DNA of 64,000 nucleotides from Bathynomus jamesi. Lineage: Eukaryota > Arthropoda > Malacostraca > Isopoda > Cirolanidae. The notes beneath the pieces were generated by a model. The model had not been told where the DNA came from. It made no database searches and saw nothing but the letters and a program-made list of their open reading frames with translations. Positions 1 through 12,560 of this stretch are shown one piece after another (within the stretch, counting starts at the first letter, position 1; the number at the start of each line of letters is the position of its first letter). The DNA lies in NCBI GenBank assembly GCA_023014485.1, contig JAJOZX010003314.1:275001-339000 (forward strand). Direction: 5' to 3'. The translations under genes and the position numbers were made by a program.

Positions 1-192
1 TTTTCTATCTAAGTTCATGCATTCGTAGTGCTTAAAGGTACTGCACAGAATGCAGTTTAAGCCCGAGGTCTGGTCTGCTTCATTTTTGCAATTGCAAAGT
101 TAATATGCCGCACATTCCATTACAAATAATCCGGCTTTATTCAATTTTCTGACTTTCCCGCAATTTACACATTTCTTCGTATGTTTTACCAT
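1..192 (-). pseudogene. PHD-finger-like fragment with an in-frame stop
   Basis: Reading the minus strand from an ATG at 190-192, a short peptide with a CxxC pair runs into a TAA at 100-102. The same frame continues to the window edge with the Cys/His spacing C-x-C, C-x2-C, x4-H-x2-C, which is the first half of a PHD-type zinc finger. Fingers of this kind are common in transposon proteins, so this is probably the edge of a decayed mobile element continuing outside the window. The stop and the truncation argue against a working gene. Confidence is low because only half of a domain is visible. Confidence 0.3.
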
Positions 193-525
193 TTTCTCCT
201 TTATTTTCCTCTTCTCGCTTCTCAAATTTCTCTCGATAACTCGACCTTCGTTTTATGGCACTGACGTTTTTCCTCTTAGGCCTAGTGTACAATCTAAGAG
301 CTGTGTTTCCGTTCGAAGTGTTTTAAATTTATGTTTCAATTTGACGTTTTTTCTTTGTGCAAGCTACATGCCACCAGCTTTCACTAAATAATTTATTATC
401 GCGAATTCACTGGTATTTAATACACACACTGGTATAAGATAGAATTTACCGTTGAACCCATAAACACTAGTTATTTCGATATTACACAAAGCGGAAACAA
501 AAACATCCGTACACCACGAGGTAGA

Positions 526-704
526 AAACACTATATATATAACATATATATATATATATACACACACACACATATATATATATATATATCACACACATAT
601 ATATATATATCACACATATATATATACACACACACATATTATATATATATACACAAACATATATATATATATATATATACACACACATATATATATATAT
701 ACAC

Positions 705-737
<33 letters not shown>

Positions 738-773
738 TATATATATATACACACACATATATACACACACCAC

Positions 774-804
<31 letters not shown>

Positions 805-928
805 TATATATATATACACACACACATATATATATATATACACATATTATATATAATACACACACATATTATATATACACACACATGTTTATATATTATG
901 GTGTTATATATATATATATATATATATA
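526..928. repeat. TA/CA dinucleotide microsatellite
   Basis: About 400 bp alternate between runs of TA and short ACACAC blocks. Open frames here encode only Tyr/Ile/Cys/Val dipeptide runs and are artefacts. The tract ends exactly at the left TIR of the element at 929, with a TA at 927-928 that can serve as the mariner target site. Confidence 0.95.
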
Positions 929-2417
929 CAGGGTGTTTGAAAACTTTATGTGCAAATTGTAATGGGGGATAGGCAACAACAAGACAAACCCTTTTCGTCT
1001 ATAAGTGTATGTCCGCTGACGTCATTCGGCGCGAGAGGGCGCCGCTGCAATTGGCTAAAAGGTGAAGTGGGCTAGACTCGCGCTTGCCGCGGGCATTCTT
1101 AAATCGGACGTAGTACGCGTAACATGTTTATTTAAAGAAGGCATGTTTATTTAAAGAAGGTGCTGAAAGTTGCGACCGGTAGCATCAATGCATGCCCGAC
1201 AGCGTCGAAGCATTGACCGACGTACACGTCGAAAGATTCCCGGCATTTTGGGAACAATTCCAGCGGCGACAGCGATTCTTGCTACGAGGTCTTCTTCTGA
1301 GTAAATAGGAGTCTCGTACACGAGGTTCTTCATGTGTCCCCACAGGAAGAAATCGAGGCATGTTAAATAGGGCGATCTCGGTGGCCAGGCTACGGGCCCA
1401 CCCCGGCCTATCCATCGGTCCCCAAAAGTGGCGTTCAGATAATCCCGCATATCGTTGCTGGAGTGTGCTGGGGCCCCGTCGTGTTGAAACCACATTCGTC
1501 TACGAATAGCCACGGGAACATCTTCCAGCAGTTCCGGCAACGTTTCTTCAAGAAATATCCGATAAACCCGCCCGTCGAGTCGGGCAGGCAGCAGGTACGG
1601 CCCAATCAACTTGTTATGGACGATACCCGCCCAAACATTGACGGCGAACCGTTCTTGATGAGCATGCACTCGTGTAGCATGTGGATTTGCGTGCGCTCAC
1701 ACGTGAGAATTGTGCATGTTAAACACACCCTCACGTGTGAAACAGGCCTCATCTGAGAACAGCACATAAGCCGGAAAATTAGGCTGCACCGCTGTCTGCT
1801 GCAGAAACCAGCGTGCGAATTCCACACGAACAGGGTAATCACGAGGTTGTAATGCCTGGACTCTCTGACGATGAAACGGATGTAACTGCTGCTCGTGCAA
1901 CACTCTCCAGACCACGTCGTGGTTCACACCGAGGATACGTGCAAAACCTCTCGTGCTTGCGCTTGGATTGTCCACAAATCGCCGTAGGATTTCTTCTTCC
2001 ATGTCAGGAGTGCGCACGTTTCTCTCCCGACCAGTGTCATGCATGTAATGTTCCAGTTTCTCGCAGTCGCTGATGCAAATGCGCAAACGTTTGGTGGTTT
2101 GGCACACGTCTGTTTGGGAAGCGCTGTCGGTACAACCTCACAGCAGCTCTTCCGTTTCCATTGGCAGCCAAATACACCATATGCATGTCAGCCATCTCAG
2201 CAGTCGTGAAGCGCTCCATGTTACGCGTACTACGTCCGATTTAAGAATGCCCGCGGCAAGCGCGAGTCTAGCCCACTTCACCTTTTAGCCAATTGCAGCG
2301 GCGCCCTCTCGCGCCGAATGGTGACGTGTGCGGACATGCACTTATAGACGAAAAGGGTTTGTCTTGGTGTTGCCTATCCCCCATTACAATTTGTACAGAA
2401 AGTTTTCAAACACCCTC
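929..2417 (-). mobile_element. Tc1/mariner-superfamily element with ~195 bp TIRs
   Basis: The left end CAGGGTGTTTGAAAAC at 929 is matched in inverted orientation at 2401-2417, and the match continues inward for about 195 bp (929-1122 against 2221-2417). TA dinucleotides flank both sides (927-928 and 2418-2419), the usual Tc1/mariner target duplication. A 19-bp tandem duplication (1123-1141 and 1142-1160) lies between the left TIR and the transposase stop. The single gene is on the minus strand and is broken. Both flanks are TA-rich satellite, so the element went into an existing microsatellite. Confidence 0.9.
1151..2219 (-). pseudogene. Tc1/mariner transposase, inactivated
   Basis: Start codon at 2217-2219, two bases inside the TIR. 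The first 60 codons give an N-terminal helix-turn-helix region ([19 protein letters not shown]). A frameshift near 2050 moves to a second frame holding the linker and the first catalytic Asp in LFSDEACFT. An in-frame TGA at 1697-1699 interrupts the same frame, which continues to 1151 with the second Asp in WFQHDGAPAHSS. The third catalytic position, normally the Asp of an SPDLTP-like motif, reads SPYLTC here, so it is Asp to Tyr. Three independent lesions make it non-functional. The family cuts and pastes DNA at TA sites; nothing suggests domestication. Confidence 0.9.
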
Positions 2418-2474
2418 TATATATATGTATATATATGTCGGTGAATATATATTTATTTATATATGTCGGTGTAT

Positions 2475-2505
<31 letters not shown>

Positions 2506-2930
2506 GTCGGTGTATATATATATATATTATATGTCGGTTTGTATATATTATTATATTATATATGTCGGTGTGTATATATATATATATATGTCGGTGTGTA
2601 TATATATATATATATATGTCGGTGTGTATATATATATATATATATATATGTCGGTGTGTATATTATATATATAATATATATGTCGGTGTGTATTCATATA
2701 TATATATATATGTCGGTGTGTATTCATATATATATATATATGTCGGTGTATTCATATATAATATATATGTCGGTGTATTCATATATATATATATATATGT
2801 CGGTGAGTATTCATATATATATATATGTCGGTGTGTATTCATATATATATATATATGTCGGTGTGTATTCATATATATATATATATGTCGGTGTATATAT
2901 ATATATATATATGTATATATATGTCGGTAT

Positions 2931-2973
<43 letters not shown>

Positions 2974-3493
2974 GTCGGTGTATATATATATATATATATA
3001 TATATATGTCGGTGTGTGTATATATATATATATATATATTGTCGGTGTGTATATATATATATGTCGGTGTATATATATATATATATATATATATATGTCG
3101 GTGTGTATATATATATATATGTCGGTGTGTATATATATATATATATATGTCGGTGTGTGTATATATATAGTCTATATGTCGGTGTATATATTATATATAT
3201 ATATGTCGGTGTGTGTGTGTGTATATATATATATATATGTCGGTGTGTGTGTATATATATATATATATATATGTCGGTGTGTGTATATATATATATATAT
3301 GTCGGTGTGTGTATATATATATATGTCGGTGTGTGTATATATATATATATATGTCGGTGTATGTATATATATATATATATATGTCTATATATATATATAT
3401 GTCGGTGTGTGTATATATATATATATGTCGGTGTATATATATATGTATATATATGTCGGTGTGTGTATATATATATATATATGTCGGTGTGTA

Positions 3494-3524
<31 letters not shown>

Positions 3525-3609
3525 GTCGGTGTATATATGTGTATATATATGTAGGTGTATATATATATATATATATACTCACCGACATATATATATATAT
3601 ACACACACC

Positions 3610-3657
<48 letters not shown>

Positions 3658-3713
3658 GTCGGTGTATATATATATATATATATGTCGGTCGGTATATATA
3701 TATATATATGTCG

Positions 3714-3754
<41 letters not shown>

Positions 3755-3779
3755 GGTGTATATATGTATATATAATATA

Positions 3780-3821
<42 letters not shown>

Positions 3822-3854
3822 AACCGACATATATATATATATATATACACCGAC

Positions 3855-3894
<40 letters not shown>

Positions 3895-3927
3895 GTCTGT
3901 GTGTGTATGTATATATATATATATGTC

Positions 3928-3983
<56 letters not shown>

Positions 3984-4267
3984 GTGTGTTTGTATATATA
4001 TATATATATATATATGTCGGTGTACATATATATATATTTATAATATAATGTTTCAGACCAACAAAGACCCTAGGATCCACTCTTGGTTCGTCTACCTAAC
4101 TGTGTTCGTAATTGTGTATTGTGCATATATAATATATGTCGGTGTATATATATGATATATATATATATATATATATGTCGGTGTGTATATATATATTATC
4201 GGTGTGTGTATATATATATATATATATATATGTCGGTGTATATATATATGTATATATATGTGTATAT

Positions 4268-4298
<31 letters not shown>

Positions 4299-4375
4299 AT
4301 GTCGGTGTATATATATATGTCGGTGTGTGTATATATATATATGTCAGTGTATATATATATTATATATATATGTCG

Positions 4376-4414
<39 letters not shown>

Positions 4415-4485
4415 GGTGTATATATATATATTTCGGTGTATATATATATATGTTATATATGTCGGTGTATATATATATATATGTC

Positions 4486-4523
<38 letters not shown>

Positions 4524-4594
4524 GGTGTATATATATATATATGTCGGTATATATATATATATATATATGTCGGTATATATATATATATATGTCG

Positions 4595-4649
<55 letters not shown>

Positions 4650-4833
4650 GGTGTGTATATATATATTTGTCGGTATATATATATATATATATATATATAT
4701 GTAGGTGTATATATATATATATATACTCACCGACATATATATATATATATACTCACCGACATATATATATATATATACACACACACCGAAATATATATGT
4801 CGGTGTGTATATATATATTATATATGTCGGTGC

Positions 4834-4872
<39 letters not shown>

Positions 4873-5150
4873 GGTGTGTATATATATATAATATGTCGGT
4901 GTATATATATATATATATATGTCGGTGTATATATATATATATATGTCGGTGTGTGTATATATATATATATATCGGTGTGTGTATATATATATATATATTA
5001 TATGTATATATGTATATATGTCGGTGTGTATATATATATATATATATATATATGTTGGTGTTTGTATATATATATATATATATATATGTCGGTGTGTGTG
5101 TATATATATATATATATATATGTCGGTGTATATATAATGTTTTATAATGT
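2418..5150. repeat. TA-rich minisatellite with recurring TGTCGGTGT motif
   Basis: For about 2.7 kb, TA runs of variable length are punctuated by TATGTCGGTGTATA units dozens of times. Most units lie in one orientation, but the motif flips to ACACCGACATA at about 3580-3625, 3820-3860 and 4725-4790. Variants (GTCGGTGTGTGT, GTCTGTGT, TTTCGGTG) cluster locally, as expected from slippage and unequal exchange. One unique 80-bp block sits inside it at 4047-4126. Long open frames on both strands (for example 2293-4155) are low-complexity Tyr/Ile/Val/Cys artefacts. Confidence 0.95.
4047..4126. repeat. 80-bp unique block, copy 1
   Basis: A non-repetitive 80-bp block starting AATGTTTCAGACCAAC is embedded in the minisatellite. 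It recurs almost unchanged at 5151-5230, 1,104 bp downstream. It ends here by reverting to TA satellite, whereas copy 2 continues into unique flank. Confidence 0.9.
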
Positions 5151-5230
5151 AATGTTTCAGACCAACAAAGACCCTAGGATCCACTCTTGGTTGGTCTACC
5201 TAACTGTGTTCGTAATTGTGTATTGTGCAT
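5151..5230. repeat. 80-bp unique block, copy 2, joined to unique flank
   Basis: Near-identical to 4047-4126; the visible difference is TTGGTTG against TTGGTTC. Sequence after it is unique, so this copy is probably the original edge of the satellite and the internal copy arose by duplication of about 1.1 kb of satellite plus flank. Confidence 0.9.
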
Positions 5231-5628
5231 GTCCTCCTTGGTGGTGGAGGGGACCTACAATTTTACTTGGGTTCCAAACCACAAAGAACATAAGAAATTT
5301 TTATAGTGGGCACACTATGGGCCACTTCGCCCCATCGAGGTGGCTCCACTATGTAAAAACTGCCTGTACATTGGCAACAACCAATTTTTACAAAACTGAT
5401 AATTAATTAGTTTTAAATCGATAATTATTTAATTTAAATCTAAAGATAGAATCTCTGGATCTAGAGGATCAAGTCATAATAGACTACTGTCAACAAATAT
5501 GTTACTCTATATCTATTTATAACCGACATGCAAATATATGAGATCCAAAGAATCCACTCAATTTCATTACGCTATCCATCAATACCAGTACCTTTCCAAC
5601 CAAAAATAAGTCACGGTCCATATCAATA

Positions 5629-5676
<48 letters not shown>

Positions 5677-5719
5677 GGGTATATATATATATATATATAT
5701 ATGTGTCTGTGTGTGTATA
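5231..5719. other. Non-coding AT-rich spacer with an imperfect hairpin
   Basis: No coding frame is recognisable. An imperfect inverted repeat spans 5303-5352, with ATAGTGG at the left arm, CCACTAT at the right arm and an inner GGCCAC/GTGGC pairing. A TA microsatellite occupies about 5630-5702 and abuts the Gypsy LTR. Confidence 0.6.
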
Positions 5720-6267
5720 TGTTAACCCCTCCGTCTATGTCCTGGGTTGTTTCGAAGTCGACGGGGGTTCTAGTTAGGTGGCAACAACGGATGTGTTACT
5801 TACAGTAGTTTCTTGTATATTACTCCGAGTTCTTCTATAGTGGCTGTGAGAATTCTGGGAGGCTTACTAAATTCTCTGAAGATTCCCGCATTCTTCTTAT
5901 AACGTATCCGGAAATTTTAATGAGTAAGTTCTCTGAAGAGAGCAAGGCTCGAAGGAGAAGATAAAGACTATTTCTTACTGTAATTTACTGCTAAAATGTA
6001 CAGGCATTGCTCAGCCTTTGTTTTTACGTCTGAATAAACATGGAAGGAATTATTGGGGGTTTATATACCTCGATTCTACTAACATCATCATTATTAAATG
6101 TTGAAGAGGCTGCATTATTTTTGCACAATATTTGAAAATAAAGTAAATCTTTTCGCTGTGGTAAGATTTAAACGAATATTTTATCTCAAACTGCGTATTT
6201 TCAGATTTGATGTTATCATGATCTGCCAAGTTAACTAAAAGTGGAAATTGAACTATGCATCTTTACA
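5720..6267 (-). repeat. 3' LTR of the env-bearing Gypsy element
   Basis: 548 bp, TG...CA ends, aligned along its length with 14664-15238. Differences include many substitutions and a missing ~25-bp stretch present in the other LTR (around 15120), so insertion is not recent. It carries AATAAA-like motifs and a TATATA-type box as expected of an LTR. Confidence 0.92.
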
Positions 6268-6911
6268 CAAACCTTTAATTTTTACTCGTATGCATATTTT
6301 AAAATTTACAATTAAATGCTTAGGCAAGACATGACTTCATCTTTTACAACGAAGAGAGAATGTATACAAAATATGAACATTGCAAAGTTTAAGCAGTATT
6401 CATTATTATGCGAAATCTAAAGAAACTGATTAAGAGATTTTAAAAAGAACAATTCACCAATTATTTGGCAAAGTAGAAAGCAAATAATTTTTTTTAGACA
6501 TACTCGCGTTAGGCGATTTTGGTCCTTCTGCAAAAAGGAATACATACACGTACATACATATGAAAATAGGTATTATATAAAGTTAAATATATATGAATAT
6601 ATAGGATTATATAAATACATGAACCTTATAAACACATGAATTTTAAAAATGGATACAAGAACTATATAAATGAATATAAGAATTACATGAAAGAATAAGA
6701 TAGCATAGGAATATGGGAATTATTCCTGGTTAATTTTTACAAGGCTCTCTCCTGTAGAATGATATTAATGCAATAATATAACATCCTAACTGATGCTAAC
6801 TAGATGATAACTATGGATTTTATGATACAGATTTATATGCACACATAAGTCGGGTGGTTAATTCTAGTTCACGTGGTCTGGGTAACCACTCTTGGTCGTG
6901 CATAAATAGTT

Positions 6912-8411
6912 TCACGTTGTTCGGTGTCTCTTGTTTTTGCTTTGTTCCCAGAACGATCTTTTCACCACAAATATACCGAGGATAATAACACATACAATAA
7001 TGATACTAACGGCAGATGTTGAAAAAATTGTTACAGGTTGTAGTATTTGTAAGAGGTTATTCTGGTTATCATCTGAAATTTTAAAACGAGTCGATTGATC
7101 ATTCCATTTATGGGCATGGAGTTCGGGTAGGATGGTTACAGGTTTCATGGAGAGAGTTAAGATTTCTAAACGGGTTTAAATTTATTTTGCGACGGGAAGG
7201 GGTACGAGTCATTTAATGGTAACCTTGTAAGGGTTGTATATTTGGAAGTTTTTGAACGCAAGGAGCAACCAATTGGTAGCCGAATAACCATAGGTATTGT
7301 GATGAGGGAATAATTCGACGGGCACTCGAAGGTAGTGGTAGTCCTTTTTGCAAAAGAAACCCAGATGTCTGGTCGAATTCGAAGTTGGACGGTTTTAGAG
7401 GAATTAAATTTTGTAAACGAACATACCGGGGCATGACGGTCACGAATTAAGTCGATAAAGCAAGACCTAGTAGTTGGAAGAATGACTGCTTTGAGTGGAG
7501 GGCAAACGAGTTGTTTATTTGTTTGCGAGAATCGGCAATGCCGGACGTCGCTATCGGACATCATAGAATATGCTGACAGGTCTTTGGTGAGGAAAAGATA
7601 AGGTGGTACTCTGGGTAGATACAATCGATAGACATTAGAATTGTTTTGGTAGGGTGTTGGGAAAGCGTAAAATTTTGATACGTCATAAGACGTCATAAGT
7701 GAGGACATCGGAAAATGGTACAATTATGAGTTACGTGTAGGGGCGTGGTCCATGTACAGTCCAGGTGTATTCTAGAAATTGGGGGTAATTAGTATGGTTG
7801 AGTGGGAATATGGGTGATAGTTTTAATTGTGTCTGGGCGGTGTGAATCAAGGACTGAAGTGTATCCCATAGTATTAGTGTAGAAAGAGTGATTTTTCTAT
7901 GGGCTCGCTGGGTTGCACGCAAAACCTTGGAATGAATCGTAATTATTTGCTGTAAATATTTATCGATTAGAGTTACTTGTAGGTTAATTATTTGTATTAA
8001 TTCTAGATATCTTTTGTGGTCTTTGCATTGAACTAACATGGATTCAAGGTATGTGAATTTGTCCGAAAGGGCGTGGAGGAAGCGATTGTTTTCGTGTAGT
8101 GACCTAATAGTTTGTTCTAACATGTGTCCATCAGATTGCCGATTTCGATTTTCTAACAGAACGCGACTAATCTGATCTGTTCCCTGGACAGAACCCTAAA
8201 CTTTACTTTCAAACGTTTTTAATTGGATTTGTATCTGAAGGAGATTGATCTTTATTCTAGCAGTGGGTTGCAAATTGATCAAAAGGTCCGCGTGTCCTTT
8301 CAAAAATTTACCTTCTGCAAACTTTTCTATAACAACTCCGGTAGAAATTTTAATGCTAGGGCTACAAAAGTAAATAATTTGGAAAATTATATGGGGGATA
8401 ATTTTATTCAT
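6912..8411 (-). pseudogene. Env-like third gene of the Gypsy element, degenerate
   Basis: Downstream of integrase lies a gene in pieces: 8196-8411 with a hydrophobic N-terminus, 7731-8123 with heptad-like Leu/Ile spacing suggesting a coiled coil, 7166-7723 with several Cys, and 6912-7148 with one strong transmembrane stretch of about 20 residues followed by a short basic tail. That order (leader, ectodomain, anchor, short tail) fits a class I-like envelope glycoprotein of errantivirus type. One in-frame stop and two frameshifts separate the pieces. It is an old, non-functional copy. Assignment rests on position and topology. Confidence 0.72.
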
Positions 8412-10132
8412 TTCTACGTCTCAGATTATAAGGAGCTGGGGGAGGCTGTATGGATACTGGTGTTTGTGGGCGAAGTGGTCGGCCTCGTTTTGGTGGCAAT
8501 GGGGGTCGACCGTTAAGCTCGGATTCTGAGCGGGTTCGTTTCTTATGTGAAGGTTCTAGTTCACGTGGTTGATGCATTTGCGGGCGGTATGTAGGGTCCG
8601 TGCGTCGATCATCAATCGGTGAGGGTGGTGACAGAGGAGATGGTGGACTTGGAGGAGATAGTGGAGTTCCACTGAGTGATCCTCTCGAAGGGGTTTCTCC
8701 AGGGTCTGGGTCCGGTGGGACTCTTGGTTCTGGGGTCTCCTCTTGTTCAGAGATTGGCTCGAGTACTGGTGGTAATACGAGGTACCAATCTTCGTCATGG
8801 GTAGTGGTTCCGGCGGTGACCACTTCAATTTTTTGATCCCTGCTCGATTTGTTAATCCCTTGACCTTTCGAAGGATAGGCGGCTCGAACGCCTGGCAGTT
8901 GTTTTTTGGAAGGTGTTGTTCGGCAGCTATCTTCAAATTATCCGCGTGAATGATCTTTAGTTTGGAATGATCCCGAAGGTCGAGGATTTCGTAACGGTTG
9001 TTTTCCGAGGTTTTACATAATCCTATATGGGCCATCCCATTTTGGGTATAATTTGCGATGAGCACTTGGCGGTTTCACGCTCTTCAGATAACATCGCATA
9101 CCGACGATTATATTTCGTTGACGGGGATGACGCCTATGTTGCTCTTGCTCCATCTGTTGGTTTCGTTGGTCTAGGGCATAGCAGATTATGTCAAAAATCT
9201 TGAAAGATCGTTCAGCCAGTTATTGTTTGCTTCTGCCATCTCGGAAGATGTTAGAACTGCCGGGTCGATTTGGTCGGGCAAATCAAAAGGTAGCCGTTTG
9301 TCGTAGTGATGTAGGACGAAATGAGGGGTGTCCCCGATAGACACGTTATAGCCATTGTTGATGGCTGTTTGTACCATGGGAAGAGAATCATCCCATGTAC
9401 GGGAGGATGCATTGACAACGTGGCGAAGGGCTTCTAAGATCTTTCGATTGTGCCTTTCCACTAAGCCGTTTGCCTGCGGATGGTATGCCACAATGTGTGT
9501 TTTTAATTTTACACATGTTACAGAGTGACTCGAACAGATTGGATGTGAAACTAAGGGCGTTATCCGAAATTAGGATGGAAGGAGTAGTATGATTCTGGAT
9601 GACGCGTTCCACTGTGGCTCTTGCCACAGTTTCCGAGGTCTGGTCTGGAATGGCAGCTACTTCGCTGTAACGCGAGAAGTGGTCCGTAAACACAATGATG
9701 TACTGGTTTCCCTTTGATGTTTTGGGGAATGATCCCAGTATATCCATTCCAGTTCTTTGCCAGGGCCTTTGGCATACTGGGTATTTATGCATAGGAGCTG
9801 TGGATGGTACGTTGCCCTTGTGTTTTAAACAAGATGGACATTCAGCGATATATTCATGTACCTTTCTGCTCATTTCGGGAAAATGGTATCGCTCGCTCCA
9901 AAAGACTCTTGATGGTGCGATCCGGCCCCATGTGGCCATACGAAGCTGAGTCGTGACAAAGTCCAATGTCTATATCGACGAGATCCTTTGGTATTTCCAC
10001 GAGGTCGTTTCCATTTTCGTTCCTAAAATGTACGAGTCCATCTTTGAGGTTGTACCTTCGATGGTTCCTTTTGTTCCAGGCGCGCCCGAAGGTTTTGGGT
10101 GTGTTGGTCCTGTTGTTGGGAGTATTGCACAC
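8404..10132 (-). pseudogene. Gypsy integrase with proline-rich C-terminal tail
   Basis: The zinc-binding region and core are spread over three frames. The zinc region runs from about 10050 to 9860 (CPSCLKHKG). The core has Asp in GMDILGSF, Asp in LISDNALSF and Glu in AYHPQANGLVERHNR. Frameshifts lie near 9900, near 9490 and near 9100. The C-terminal part (8556-9065 and 8404-8823 in overlapping frames) is basic and then very Pro/Ser/Glu-rich. Catalytic residues are all visible, but the frames are broken, so no single protein can be made. Confidence 0.85.
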
Positions 10133-10632
10133 TCGTAGTCGAACACAGGAAGAATTCCTATTTTATTCACTTGGGCGTCGGGCTTGAGTCTCGACAATCC
10201 GTCTGGAATAACTTGAAGTTTTCCCGGTTTGTATACGATTTTGGCAGCAAAGTCCTGAATCAACAGAGCCCATCTACTCAACCGTCCTTCAAGTAGCTTG
10301 TCCTTGAAGAGATACGTGAGTGGCTTATGGTCAATTTTGATGGATACATGATAGCCATAGACGATATTTCGGAATTTTTTCAAAGCCCAATATACAGCTA
10401 GGGCCTCTCGGTCCGTAGTGGAATAATTCCGTTGAGGGGCAGAGAGAAGTTGACTGGCATAAGCAATGGGTAATTCCACACTGTCTACTTCCTGTAATAG
10501 GAAGGCTCCTAGTCCATAGGAGGAATCATCTCTGGCTATGACAAAGGGTTTTGTGTAATCAGGATATTGGAGGATGGGATGACAGGTTAGTTTACCAATT
10601 AAAGTTTCAAAGGCATGTTGGTGATCAGATTC
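9970..10632 (-). pseudogene. Gypsy RNase H domain
   Basis: Same frame as RT. It contains the DREALAVYWALKKFR and IDHKPLTYLF motifs of Gypsy RNase H, then a tether region leading to integrase. A frameshift near 10010-10050 ends the frame at 9970. It normally removes the RNA strand of the RNA/DNA hybrid. Confidence 0.88.
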
Positions 10633-11622
10633 TCAGTTAAATTTAGCATTTTTATGGAACAAATTAGTAATGGGTTTAGCAATATTTGAAAATTGGGGAA
10701 TAAAATTCCGATGGAATCCGACAAAACCAATAAATGCACGAGCGTCGTCGATGGTTTTGGGTACAGGGTACCTTTCCAGTGCTTCGAATTTGGCTGGATC
10801 AGGTTTAATTCCTCTGAATGGTAGTAGAAATCCTAGGTATACCAGGGACTCTTGTAAAAAGTTGCACTTTGCAACTTTCAGTTTAAGGTGTGCTTTTCTC
10901 AAACGTGATAGCACATTCTGAAGACGTTGAAAGTGTGTTTTTATGTCCGAACTGTAAACGATAATATCGTCAAGATAAACGAGAGCTTCAACACCTAATA
11001 GGTCGGAAAGGACTATATTCATCAACCTAGAGAAATTAGCAGGCCCATTTCGGACTCCGAAAGTTAAAATCTGGAATTCGTAATGGCCTCGGTTAGTGGA
11101 GAAAGCAGTCAATGCCCGAGATTCGGGACTGACCTTCATTTGCCAATAACCAGATGCTAAATCGAGGGATGAAAAGAAGTTAGCTTTCCCTACGTTCAGA
11201 ATTGTTTCCTGCATGTTTGGAATAGGGTAACGGTCTGGGATGGTAATGTGGTTCAACCGTCTAAAATCTATACACGGGCGAGATGTTCCGTCCTTTTTCG
11301 AAACAAGAATCATAGGAGCGGACCAGGGACTAGCTGAAGGCTGAATGACATCACGGACATGTTGGAGCAGGATGTGATCCTCAATAGTGACTAATTGGGA
11401 ATGTGGAACCCGATAGGGAGGAATGAAAATGGGTTTGGAATTGGGTTCCAGCTTGATTTCAAAAGGGACCAAATTAGTTCGGCCCAGATGATCTCGTTTT
11501 AGTGCAATCACATATCTATTTCTTATCAGGAAATCGAGAAGTGATTCCATTAGTTTGGGATCCTGTAAGGCTGGTGACTCCTGAAGGGAGTGCTCCAGAC
11601 ATTTCTTATATTCTTCTTTCAA
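10633..11622 (-). pseudogene. Gypsy reverse transcriptase domain
   Basis: A 329-codon frame with the full RT fold: SPWSAPMILVSKKDG in the fingers, SSLDLASGYWQ around the first catalytic Asp, and VYLDDIIVYS with the paired Asp residues. FGVRNGPANF differs slightly from the usual family motif. It ends at a TGA (10633-10635), beyond which the same frame continues into RNase H, so a single nonsense change splits RT from RNase H. Role in the family: copying element RNA into DNA in the particle. Confidence 0.92.
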
Positions 11623-11786
11623 TACTAAAGGGTTTAACTCTAAGGAACTGGAAACAGGATTTATCGTACTGGTGGGAAATAGGAATCTGTTTCCACACTA
11701 GAAATAGTTCAGATTTTCTGATTTGAAGTTAATTCGATAGGGCTTTTTCCTTTGTTTAAACAAACAGGGATAGGATCTGACTCTGA

Positions 11787-12560
11787 CTAATTTCTAAGGA
11801 CTTGGGCAATAAGAACATCTCTTTTGAAATTACTTTTCTCTGTAATCAGAGTACGCTCTGACTCTAATAATTTTCCTTGACTGTCGACTACTTTTGCTAG
11901 GAAACAGATCTCATAAGGTGCTACTGTTATATGCTCGGTCGGGCATATAAAAAATTGAGAATCTGGTTCGGCGACTAAAATTTGCCTTATGGGCTGAACT
12001 GAAACTGGCTGGCTGGAAACTGGCTGGCTGGATCCAACTGGATTCAACAACTGGAACTGATTACTCTGGAGGCTGATTTCTGGAGCGGTTGTCCCTCTGG
12101 ATGCAACCGACTGTCTTGAACTGCTATGAAGTGGAGGGGGTTTCTTATTTCTTTCGGAAATCTGAACTAAACTAATTCTATTAGCATTAAGCTGTCTGTT
12201 ATTCTCATGGAGATGGTGTGTCCTATTTCGATACTTTACTAGCTTTCCGGCTGGGTAAATTTCCCATTGATTCCGGTTAAAAAATCCATACCTAGTAGGA
12301 TATCTGTCTGAAAGGTGGCGACTGTGTCCACTGTACAACATTTCGCGGGGTATACCGCGTTTCCAACTTATAAATCTAATTCAATTTCTCCGTATATAGG
12401 TATGGGTGTGCCCGTAACTCCTCTGAGTTGACAGGAGGGTGCCTTAATTTCATATTTGTAATCTGTACTCTATAGTAATTCATCTACACATTGTTTCTTA
12501 ATTAACGTCGCGTGTGCTCCTGTATCTAGGAGAGCGGTTAAATCTTGGTTATCTATGCTA
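11787..12560 (-). pseudogene. Retropepsin-like protease and N-terminal pol
   Basis: The aspartic protease active site LLDTGAHATL is readable at about 12500-12546 on the minus strand, and the flap and final strand (TDILLGMDFF) follow near 12290. A TAA near 12367 interrupts the domain. The 184-codon frame 11787-12341 is the tail of the protease plus a linker with a short duplicated PVSSQPVS segment. The family role is maturation of Gag-Pol. Confidence 0.75.

Noticed and set aside
482..884. Overlapping minus-strand frames through the first TA/CA tract
   Set aside because: Low-complexity translation of a microsatellite.
5303..5352. Imperfect hairpin considered as a ribozyme
   Set aside because: No conserved core of hammerhead, HDV-like or twister type can be fitted; it is a plain inverted repeat.
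2293..5406. Very long open frames (up to 620 codons) through the TA satellite on both strands
   Set aside because: They encode only Tyr/Ile/Val/Cys/Met runs dictated by the dinucleotide repeat; no gene signal.
8600..8836. Plus-strand Gly/Ser-rich frame
   Set aside because: Shadow of the proline-rich integrase tail on the minus strand.
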